Notes under the pieces: model-generated
Databases searched by the model: none
Seen by the model: only the letters and a program-made list of their open reading frames with translations
What the model was told of the DNA's origin: nothing
Shown here: one piece after another, positions 8,101-14,229 of the stretch
How positions within the stretch are numbered: position 1 is the first letter of the stretch
Layout: every line of letters starts with the position of its first letter
Position numbers and translations under genes: made by a program
DNA from: JBKJTP01 sp046590195
Lineage (GTDB): Bacteria > Bacteroidota > Ignavibacteria > Palsa-1295
Assembly: GCA_046590195.1 (NCBI GenBank)
Contig: JBKJTP010000070.1
Span: 1-14,821, forward strand
Direction: 5' to 3'
DNA length: 14,821 nt

Positions 8101-8984
8101 TGCGGTGCATCTTGCTGCTGACGTTGCTTGCATCGAGCGCGTATGCGCAGCCTGATATCACTGTTACTCATCCGAACGCCGACGTCTTCATTCACAACTG
8201 GGACGAGAACGAAGCGATCGTTAGCATAACCGGTCGTGATGGCTTGGCCATCAGGGGTCTGACGAAAGATAGCTTCCTCGTCATGCTCGGCGATCACAAC
8301 TCTGATGTTCGCTCGGTTGATACTGTGGAACTTCGCGATGCGAAGTCATTGGGACTGTCATTCGTGCTCGATAACTCCGCATCGATCTTCCACGGCTATG
8401 ACTCGATCACGAAGTATCTCGATTCATTCGTGAAGGGGATACCGGGCGACGTGCTGATGAGCGCATATACGTTCGATGATAGGGATCGCTCGCGAATGCA
8501 CGAAGCGACAAGACGTGGCGATGTCTTCATTGCGCCATCAGGGGCTACGAAAGACCGCGATTCGATCTCCCGTTTTTGGCATTTCTATGACACGATCCGC
8601 TCGGAGTTCACACCGCTGTACGATCAGGTCGGTCTTGCACTCTGGAACATCAAGCGGCAAAAAGATCTTGGTGACACGAACCGGCTGAACATTGTGATCG
8701 TCATTTCGGATGGAGCCGATAATGCAAGCCGGACAAGCATCGAGGATCTGCTCGATCACGTACTCGTGAGCGATGTGCGACTATTCGTCCTCACCTACCG
8801 CACAGAGCCCGACCGCCGGCTCTCGTGGCTTTCGAGCCGAGCGAGAGGATCGAGCGCGACACTTCAGTCAATGCCGGCATTGGCAACGACGCTTGAACAA
8901 CTTCGAGGAGAGCTGATGACAGCCTACAGGATCAGGTTCACGCCCGACCAGGCGAAGATGAGAGACCTACCGAAAACGAAATAG
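8100..8984 (+). CDS. Secreted VWA-domain protein
   Basis: This is a 294-residue exported protein from ATG 8100, whose first base is the last base of the upstream TGA (TGATG coupling). ATG 8088 would add four residues. The M8100 start gives a compact signal peptide, MRCILLLTLLASSAYA. A short beta domain (about 18-75) precedes a von Willebrand A domain. Its MIDAS is complete: DNSAS at 91-95 (DxSxS), Thr171 in TPLYDQV, and Asp204 in VISDGAD. It should therefore bind a divalent metal and a protein ligand. The C-terminus (LEQLRGELMTAYRIRFTP) is typical of periplasmic 'VWFA-related' proteins with an Ig-like strand after the Rossmann fold. No transmembrane segment follows. Tight coupling to the EnvC-like gene suggests a shared role in cell-wall or division-site work, but this is inference. 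Confidence 0.82.
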   Translation: MRCILLLTLLASSAYAQPDITVTHPNADVFIHNWDENEAIVSITGRDGLAIRGLTKDSFLVMLGDHNSDVRSVDTVELRDAKSLGLSFVLDNSASIFHGYDSITKYLDSFVKGIPGDVLMSAYTFDDRDRSRMHEATRRGDVFIAPSGATKDRDSISRFWHFYDTIRSEFTPLYDQVGLALWNIKRQKDLGDTNRLNIVIVISDGADNASRTSIEDLLDHVLVSDVRLFVLTYRTEPDRRLSWLSSRARGSSATLQSMPALATTLEQLRGELMTAYRIRFTPDQAKMRDLPKTK

Positions 8985-8990
8985 CCCACT

Positions 8991-9047
8991 ACTCGCGACC
9001 CGGCGTCATTTCACGCAAAGCGAGAAATCCCCTGTTGGAACTCGCGA
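8991..9047. repeat. REP-like imperfect palindrome flanked by ACTCGCGA
   Basis: Positions 9008-9028 form a nearly perfect hairpin: ATTTC and CGC on the left pair with GCG and GAAAT on the right around an AAA loop, with one A/A mismatch. Direct repeats ACTCGCGA occur at 8991-8998 and 9040-9047. The minus-strand reading (GATTTCTCGCTTTGCGTGAAATGAC) resembles palindromic intergenic repeats that I recall from many bacterial genomes. Copy number here cannot be judged. Confidence 0.5.
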
Positions 9048-9077
9048 GGCTGGTCGTTAACCAAGGACATTCTTCTC

Positions 9078-9241
9078 ACCCCCACCAACCCCATCCGTCT
9101 TCGGTATCTTCCCCTTCGCAGGGGAAGGATCAATTTGAATGATTGAGGAAGAAGTAAACATTTTACGAGCTGGATATTTTAAAAGCGATCCTCCCCCTGC
9201 GAAGGGGGAGGTGGGCTTTAGCCCGGAGGGGTTGGTCGGGG
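9078..9241. repeat. Inverted pair of two-hairpin repeat arms (MITE-like)
   Basis: The left arm (9078-9131) and right arm (9187-9241) are diverged inverted copies of one roughly 55-bp unit, separated by a 55-bp middle (9132-9186). Each arm folds into two hairpins. In the left arm these are CCG-TCTT-CGG (9095-9104) and CTTCCCCT/AGGGGAAG (9108-9115 with 9120-9127). In the right arm they are CCTCCCCCT/AGGGGGAGG (9190-9198 with 9203-9211) and GGGC-TTTA-GCCC (9213-9224). The arms share ACCAACCCC/GGGGTTGGT outer ends and GATC inner ends. No protein is encoded, so this is a non-autonomous repeat or a repeat pair. Confidence 0.75.
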
Positions 9242-9330
9242 CGAGCAGAAGGCGATCGACAAGTACAAGCCCGAGGAAAATATTCCCAGACCCAGAATCC
9301 CCCTTCCGCTGTTCTACACCCTTCGCTCCC

Positions 9331-9365
9331 CAATTTTTAATTTTGAATTTTCAATTTTGAATTTG
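9331..9365 (+). repeat. AT-rich 12-bp direct repeat upstream of lysS
   Basis: AATTTTGAATTT occurs exactly at 9339-9350 and 9353-9364 (period 14). The block is strikingly AT-rich compared with its surroundings. It contains TAATTTTG (9338-9345) and overlaps the spurious TTG start at 9357. Confidence 0.65.
9338..9345 (+). promoter_or_regulatory. Possible Bacteroidota-type -7 box for lysS
   Basis: TAATTTTG matches the Bacteroidota -7 consensus TAnnTTTG exactly and lies 32 bp before the lysS ATG. No clear -33 TTG is found at the right distance, and the match sits in a low-complexity AT repeat, so it may be chance. Confidence 0.3.
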
Positions 9366-9377
9366 CCGAAGGCAAGC

Positions 9378-10973
9378 ATGGCCCAGAACCCGACACCACC
9401 GACCGAGCACCCGAATGAGATCAAGGACGCCGTACGAGCGCGCATGAATGAGCAGCGCCCAGATGGACTCTCGGACCAGGAGCAGGAGCGCCGTGCGACC
9501 GTTGCGACACTCCGCGGTATGGGCATCGAGCCTTTTGGCTACTCTTTCGACCGCACCCACTTCTCCGAGCAGGCGATTGCGATGTTCAATGAGGCAGAGC
9601 CGGATGCACATCCAAGGGTCTCGCTCGCCGGCCGCATCACCGCCATCCGAACGATGGGCAAGGCGACGTTCTTCCACATGCTCGATGAGTATGGGAAGAT
9701 CCAGCTATACTTCAAGTCGAATGATCTCGCCGAGAAATATGCGTTGCTGAAGTTCTTCGATCTTGGTGACATCATCGGTGTGCATGGATACGTCTTCCGC
9801 ACACGAACAGGCGAAGTGACGGTGCACGTCGAGGCATTTGAGATGCTTGCGAAGGCGCTGCGTCCGTTGCCAGTCGTCAAAGAAGAGACCGATCCTGAGA
9901 CCGGCGAGAAGATCGTACACGATGCCTTCACCGATAAAGAGCTTCGATACCGCCAGCGTTATGTCGATCTCGTTGTCAACAATCAGATCCGCAAGGTCTT
10001 CCGCACCCGCTCGAAGATCATCTCAACGATCCGCCGCTTCTTTGATGAGAAGGGATACCTCGAGGTCGAGACACCAGTATTGCAGCCGATCTATGGTGGT
10101 GCTTATGCACGGCCATTCATCACGCATCATAACGCACTGGATTTCGATCTCTTCCTTCGCATCGCTGACGAATTGTATCTCAAGCGCTTGATCGTTGGCG
10201 GCTTGGCTGAAGGTGTGTACGAGATCTCGAAGGACTTCCGTAACGAGGGCATGGACAAGAACCACAGCCCCGAGTTCACGATGGCCGAGATCTACGTAGC
10301 GTACAAGGATTACGAGTGGATGATGGAGTTCACCGAGCAGATGTTCGCTGAAGTTGCGAAAGCTGTATCAGGCGGCAGCACGAAGATCACGCAGTCGGAT
10401 GGTACGGTGCTCGATTTCACGCCGCCATTCCGCAGGCTTTCGATGTTCGATTCGATCAAGGAATTCACCGAGATCGACGTGAGCCACATGAACGAAGACG
10501 AGTTGCGCATCACTGCGAACCGCATGGGCGTTGATGTCGAGAAGGGTGCTGGCGCCGGCAAGATCATCGACGAGATCTTCTCGGAGAAAGTCGAGCATCA
10601 TCTCATTCAGCCGACATTCATCACCGATTATCCGCTATCGATGTCACCGCTTGCGAAGAATCATCGCACAAAGCCGGGTTTGGTCGAGCGCTTTGAGTTG
10701 ATGGTCAACGGACAAGAGCTTGCGAATGCGTTCAGTGAGCTCAACGACCCGATCGATCAGCGCAACCGCTTTGAAGAGCAGGTACGCCTGCGCGCGCGCG
10801 GCGACGAAGAAGCGATGGTACTCGATGAGGACTTCCTTCGCTCACTCGAAACCGGTATGCCGCCAACCGCCGGCCTCGGCTTTGGTATCGACCGCCTCAC
10901 AATGATCATGACCGGCGAAGAATCCATCCGCGACGTCGTCCTCTTCCCGGCCATGCGGCCTGAGAAACACTAG
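9378..10973 (+). CDS. lysS: Lysine--tRNA ligase (class II)
   Basis: Class II lysyl-tRNA synthetase, which charges tRNA-Lys with lysine using ATP in the cytoplasm. From ATG 9378 it has 531 residues; a TTG at 9357 is in frame but lies inside an AT-rich repeat. A Pro/charged N-terminal extension (about 1-45) precedes the OB-fold anticodon-binding domain (about 80-160; VSLAGRITAIRTMGKATFFHMLD). The catalytic core follows, with motif 1 around FFDEKGYLEVETPVLQPIYGGAYARPF, the HHNALDFDLFLRIADELYLKRL region, motif 2 with FRNEG at about 287-291, the lysine-specific NGQELANAFSELNDP, and motif 3 GLGFGIDRLTMIMTG near the end. All key family blocks are present and the length is typical. An AAGG precedes the ATG at a useful distance. 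The stop (10971-10973) shares CTAG with the convergent gene. Confidence 0.96.
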   Translation: MAQNPTPPTEHPNEIKDAVRARMNEQRPDGLSDQEQERRATVATLRGMGIEPFGYSFDRTHFSEQAIAMFNEAEPDAHPRVSLAGRITAIRTMGKATFFHMLDEYGKIQLYFKSNDLAEKYALLKFFDLGDIIGVHGYVFRTRTGEVTVHVEAFEMLAKALRPLPVVKEETDPETGEKIVHDAFTDKELRYRQRYVDLVVNNQIRKVFRTRSKIISTIRRFFDEKGYLEVETPVLQPIYGGAYARPFITHHNALDFDLFLRIADELYLKRLIVGGLAEGVYEISKDFRNEGMDKNHSPEFTMAEIYVAYKDYEWMMEFTEQMFAEVAKAVSGGSTKITQSDGTVLDFTPPFRRLSMFDSIKEFTEIDVSHMNEDELRITANRMGVDVEKGAGAGKIIDEIFSEKVEHHLIQPTFITDYPLSMSPLAKNHRTKPGLVERFELMVNGQELANAFSELNDPIDQRNRFEEQVRLRARGDEEAMVLDEDFLRSLETGMPPTAGLGFGIDRLTMIMTGEESIRDVVLFPAMRPEKH

Positions 10974-12679
10974 ACCCAGCTCGTGACGCTGTTGGCGCTG
11001 CGCCAGACTTCAAAGCTGTACCAGCAATCAACGAAGGCGGCATGCTGATGTGCTCCGCTGTAGTACGCGTTCACGTTATCGTTCAGTCGCTTTTGGTCAT
11101 ACAGTGTACATCCGCGAACAGGTTGTGAATTGAGTGCGTCGATTATCTCCGACTTGAACTCTAGTAAGAAGCGGGTTTGATCTGTCGCAAGGGGTGAGCG
11201 CTTCTTCGCAAGCTTGCCGTAAAGCTTTGCGAGATACCAAGGCGTCCATGACGGAAAGATCACTTCGTCTTTTGCGTAAGGATACTTAACCACGGCCCTG
11301 CTCAATTGAGCGAGCAGCTGTTTCGCCAGTTTGCCGCTCTTGCGGTAGCGTTCGTTTGCGTGAAAGACATCAGTGAGCATTGCGGGCTGGGAGAAGGGGC
11401 TAGTCGATAGCATGATGCCATCGATCCTCCGCTGATCTGCACCACTGGTATTCGCAAACCATAAGTGACAGAACATCGTATCGATCCAATTGCCTACCCC
11501 GATCTCTTGCGATGAAGGCAGTCCTTCTCCCATTCTGTGCACTTGATCACGTGCTTGTTCGCGCAGCTTCGCTGCCAACTCATCGCTGAATATGTTCGGT
11601 TGCTCTGCCCAGAGATAAGTGGCGACATCCTCCCATTTACGTTCGGCGATTGACTTTGCTCCCAGATACTCAAGCTTTGTGAACAGTCGACGTCGTAACA
11701 ATTCGCCAGGTGCGCCATCGATGATGATGGCATGATCAAGCTGATGATACGAGAGATGCGCGTAGGCCGCAGAGATCGGCTTGAAGATATCGGTCTGAAC
11801 AACAAAGTCTATTGCTTCTTTGAGGTTGATCCTGGGAGGCTGAACAACTTGTAGCGAAAAGTCAAGCTTCTCTGCCAATAACTTGGCCACGCGAACATCT
11901 GCGTCGTTTTCGTGACCGAATGTGAAGGCGTCCCACTTCTCACGCGCTTGATCGTTGAGTGCAGCGAGTATCAATCGTGAGTCGACGCCACCGGAGAGTG
12001 CAAGCTTTACATGTTCACCGCTCTCGATCGGGAAGATCGTGTAGCGTTTGATCTTCTCCGCGATCGCTGTCTGGATCTCTTCTTCGGGTGCAGCATGATA
12101 ATCAAAGAGTTGCTGCGTGCGGGTAATTGTCACCCCGCGCACTGCATCATAGCTTCCGTTGCCACCTGGCCCGAGCCGCTCGATCTCTTTGATGGGTGAG
12201 CCGTGGTCGCTTTGAATGTATAAGCACCATTTGCCACCGAAGGCAGATGTATTGAGCGTGTTGGCGCTTTGAGTCGCCGCGATCCAGTTTGTGTGAGTGC
12301 TTAGAGTTAGACCTTCATTTGAATTATTGAAGAATATCTCACGGATGCCAAGCGCATCATTGAAGAAACGAATGCTCTTGTTGGTCCATGCAACGCAAGC
12401 GAAGTGTCCGCCAAGCTGAGATACATCCACGTTATCGCGGAGTAGGTATCGCTTCCAATCTTCAACGCCCATGAGATGCACACGTCTGCCATCGTCTAGG
12501 AGCCCTGCGCCGCAGACGACGAATCCAGAGCCATCGATGCCAGAGTGGAAGATGCACGTAGTATCCGGGCCGCCTGCCAGGACAAGCAGATCGCCCGTTC
12601 GATACTCATATTGAGTAACAGGAAGGCGCGGCAGGTCGCGTAGCGTCGAACTGCCGTAACGAATGAAGAACCAACTCAT
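10970..12679 (-). CDS. Asparagine-synthetase-like protein lacking the glutaminase cysteine
   Basis: This 569-residue protein has the two-domain layout of the asparagine synthase B / beta-lactam synthetase / lasso cyclase superfamily. The N-terminal Ntn-like domain (about 1-180) is recognisable by LGGHFACVAWTNKSIRFFNDALGIREIFF (split near 89-117), but it starts MSWFF. The Cys2 nucleophile needed to release ammonia from glutamine is absent. The C-terminal domain has the PP-loop SGGVDS at 229-234, so it should adenylate a carboxylate. The usual GxGADE loop is replaced by DGAPGE (321-326), losing the metal-binding Asp position. The enzyme cannot be a normal glutamine-dependent asparagine synthetase. 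It may use free ammonia or another amine, as in natural-product and polysaccharide relatives. No lasso precursor or leader protease lies nearby. A TATCTTTG box sits directly before the ATG. Confidence 0.75.
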   Translation of the reverse strand: MSWFFIRYGSSTLRDLPRLPVTQYEYRTGDLLVLAGGPDTTCIFHSGIDGSGFVVCGAGLLDDGRRVHLMGVEDWKRYLLRDNVDVSQLGGHFACVAWTNKSIRFFNDALGIREIFFNNSNEGLTLSTHTNWIAATQSANTLNTSAFGGKWCLYIQSDHGSPIKEIERLGPGGNGSYDAVRGVTITRTQQLFDYHAAPEEEIQTAIAEKIKRYTIFPIESGEHVKLALSGGVDSRLILAALNDQAREKWDAFTFGHENDADVRVAKLLAEKLDFSLQVVQPPRINLKEAIDFVVQTDIFKPISAAYAHLSYHQLDHAIIIDGAPGELLRRRLFTKLEYLGAKSIAERKWEDVATYLWAEQPNIFSDELAAKLREQARDQVHRMGEGLPSSQEIGVGNWIDTMFCHLWFANTSGADQRRIDGIMLSTSPFSQPAMLTDVFHANERYRKSGKLAKQLLAQLSRAVVKYPYAKDEVIFPSWTPWYLAKLYGKLAKKRSPLATDQTRFLLEFKSEIIDALNSQPVRGCTLYDQKRLNDNVNAYYSGAHQHAAFVDCWYSFEVWRSANSVTSWV

Positions 12680-12683
12680 AATA

Positions 12684-12691
12684 CAAAGATA
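12684..12691 (-). promoter_or_regulatory. -7 box of a near-leaderless promoter for the asparagine-synthetase-like gene
   Basis: On the minus strand TATCTTTG, an exact TAnnTTTG match, ends four bases before the ATG at 12679. A TTG lies about 16 bases further upstream as a possible -33 element. Transcription would start at or within a few bases of the ATG, giving a leaderless or near-leaderless mRNA. This is inference from the Bacteroidota consensus. Confidence 0.45.
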
Positions 12692-12763
12692 CCGAAGAGC
12701 TGTAACCCAACCATGTGGCAGATGTTATTTATACTGATCCCCACGGCTCAATTTATCCTGCTT

Positions 12764-13933
12764 ATGGTCAAAGGTCTGCTCGGCAACTGCCTTCTCGGTC
12801 TTGGTTTGGGCTCTATGCTTTTGTTATCCTCCTGTGGCTCAACCGAGGATGCACCGAATTTCCCAACTGCTGTCGGCGTCGAGACGCGCATCGCTGCCAG
12901 CGGACTCGATCATCCGTGGGAGCTCATCTGGGGGCCTGATGACTGGATCTGGTTCACCGAGCGCAATGGCCACATCGGCCGGCTGAATCCGGAGACAGGC
13001 GAAGTCAAGCGCATCCATACGATCACTGATGTTTGGCGCTCAGGCGAATCCGGCTTGCTCGGCATGACGCTGCATCCTGACTTTCCCGCAACGCCTCACA
13101 TCTTCGTTGCATACACGTATAGCGATGCTGGCAATAAGGAGCGCATTGTTCGCTTCACATACACCAACGATCAGTTGACAGAGCGGACGACGATCCTCGA
13201 AGGCATCAAAGCGGCGAACGTCCATGACGGCTGCAGGCTCGCGATCGTTGGCGACAAGCTCTTTATCACGACAGGTGATGCGACCGATCAATCGACTCCG
13301 CAGAACATGGCGTCGCTGAATGGGAAGGTCCTGCGAGTGAATCTCGATGGCAGTATCCCGAGCGATAACCCATTCCCTGGCAGCGCCATCTGGAGCTTGG
13401 GGCACCGCAACCCGCAAGGCTTGGTGATGGCATCGAACGGCATCATGTATTCGAGCGAGCATGGCCCGAGCAACGACGACGAGGTGAACATCATTGAGAA
13501 GGGCCGCAACTACGGCTGGCCGACAGTGCAGGGCCTTGCTGACAATCCCAATGAGCAGGCATTCAAGTCGAGTAATAGCACGGTCGATCCGATCGCCGCA
13601 TGGACGCCAACGCTCGCGGTGTGTGGCATGACCTATTACGATAAGTCGCTCATCCCGCAGTGGAAGAATGCGCTGCTCATGGTCACGCTCAAAGAGAAGC
13701 AACTAATGGTGCTGCATCTCAGCGACGACGGCAGAAGGGTAGATTCGCAAGCAAAGGCATTCGATAACCAATTCGGTCGACTTCGCGCGATCTGCGTATC
13801 GCCCGATGGCCGCGTCTTCTTCTCATGGAATGACGAAAACGATGACGTCGTCGTCGAGATAAAGCCGATTGTCGCAAAGCGGAAGTCCACGGTGAACGAG
13901 ACGAGCGAACTGCTACGCGCTGGTCGGGATTAA
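12764..13933 (+). CDS. PQQ-dependent sugar dehydrogenase-family lipoprotein
   Basis: This protein belongs to the soluble glucose/aldose sugar dehydrogenase (GSDH, YliI-like) beta-propeller family, which oxidises sugars with PQQ in the periplasm. The start at ATG 12764 gives 389 residues and a textbook lipoprotein signal (MVKGLLGNC, then LLLSSC with Cys24). ATG 12713 is also in frame but would put a second hydrophobic segment in front. Family landmarks are HPWELIWGPDDWIWFTERNGHIGRL (split near 50-74), HDGCRL with His154 as the expected catalytic base, LNGKVLRVNLDGSIPSDNPF, GHRNPQG (213-219), SSEHGP near 230-235, and GRNYGWP. The position matching the second Gly of HxGxR is Cys here. Whether it really binds PQQ cannot be told, since no PQQ synthesis genes are in view. 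It is divergent from the asparagine-synthetase-like gene and its stop lies in TTAA. Confidence 0.88.
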   Translation: MVKGLLGNCLLGLGLGSMLLLSSCGSTEDAPNFPTAVGVETRIAASGLDHPWELIWGPDDWIWFTERNGHIGRLNPETGEVKRIHTITDVWRSGESGLLGMTLHPDFPATPHIFVAYTYSDAGNKERIVRFTYTNDQLTERTTILEGIKAANVHDGCRLAIVGDKLFITTGDATDQSTPQNMASLNGKVLRVNLDGSIPSDNPFPGSAIWSLGHRNPQGLVMASNGIMYSSEHGPSNDDEVNIIEKGRNYGWPTVQGLADNPNEQAFKSSNSTVDPIAAWTPTLAVCGMTYYDKSLIPQWKNALLMVTLKEKQLMVLHLSDDGRRVDSQAKAFDNQFGRLRAICVSPDGRVFFSWNDENDDVVVEIKPIVAKRKSTVNETSELLRAGRD

Positions 13934-14124
13934 TCCGATTTAAGGGCAGCTGAGCTTGTCTCAGTGAACTTACCGGGCGTGTTCGCGGATATGAGTATGT
14001 GACTCGCCCAACTATCAAACCACTTCCGCTGCCGATCGCTCGTCCGATCCGCAACCTCCTCCGGATAGGTGTCTGCTATATGCTGACCTATCTCGACATT
14101 TTCGCTGGCTAACCGCCAGGCCAT
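13930..14124 (-). CDS. Small hypothetical protein, possibly the 3' part of a frameshifted gene
   Basis: This 64-residue ORF has no recognised family. An ATG at 14124 is preceded by GGAGG eight bases upstream, one of the best Shine-Dalgarno matches in the window. The reading frame stays open upstream to a TGA near 14160, and those extra residues (HVTLSEACE) look like a natural helix. An overlapping frame starting at ATG 14201 encodes 18 residues and stops at 14145. If the two were joined by a one-base correction, a helical protein of about 90 residues would result. The product is hydrophilic, with Trp and charged residues (AWRLASENVEIGQHIAD; RQRKWFDSWASHI), and has no signal or membrane segment. 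Its stop shares TTAA with the convergent dehydrogenase gene. It could be a real small gene, a decayed one, or chance. Confidence 0.4.
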   Translation of the reverse strand: MAWRLASENVEIGQHIADTYPEEVADRTSDRQRKWFDSWASHILISANTPGKFTETSSAALKSD

Positions 14125-14179
14125 CTCGCACGCCTCCGATAAAGTTACGTGAATGCTTCACGAGAAGCAATTTTGTAGC

Positions 14180-14187
14180 TATCTTTG
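14180..14187 (+). promoter_or_regulatory. Possible -7 box for the symporter gene
   Basis: TATCTTTG is the same exact octamer as the box found at 12684-12691 on the other strand, and lies 42 bases before the GTG start at 14230. No good -33 TTTG is seen 17-21 bases upstream, so support is limited to the -7 match. Confidence 0.35.
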
Positions 14188-14229
14188 TGACTGCTATCCA
14201 TCTGCTGCGATCACAACAACTCATCGCGT

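Larger units (their letters stand above)
8985..9377. other. Repeat-rich intergenic region
   Basis: This stretch of about 390 bp holds no credible gene. From left to right it contains a REP-like palindrome flanked by ACTCGCGA direct repeats (8991-9047), an inverted pair of two-hairpin arms (9078-9241), about 90 bp without visible structure, and an AT-rich 12-bp direct repeat with a possible -7 box just before lysS (9331-9365). The stems are not followed by U-runs, so no classical terminator for the VWA gene is evident. Confidence 0.8.

Noticed and set aside
9108..9211. GC-rich stems as terminators for the VWA operon
   Set aside because: Neither stem is followed by a run of T on the plus strand. 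Their inverted-copy relationship is better explained by a repeat element, although they could still slow RNA polymerase.
10970..12679. Lasso-peptide biosynthetic cluster
   Set aside because: The cyclase-like loss of Cys2 is suggestive, but no precursor peptide, leader-binding protein, transglutaminase-like protease or dedicated transporter is found next to it.
13040..13702. A 220-codon open frame on the minus strand
   Set aside because: It is antisense to the sugar dehydrogenase gene, which is recognised by many family motifs. The antisense product is Arg/His/Ala-rich with no known fold.
13950..13964. CTGAG-CTTGT-CTCAG hairpin as terminator of the dehydrogenase gene
   Set aside because: The stem is only 5 bp with no U-run and lies inside the possible small minus-strand gene.
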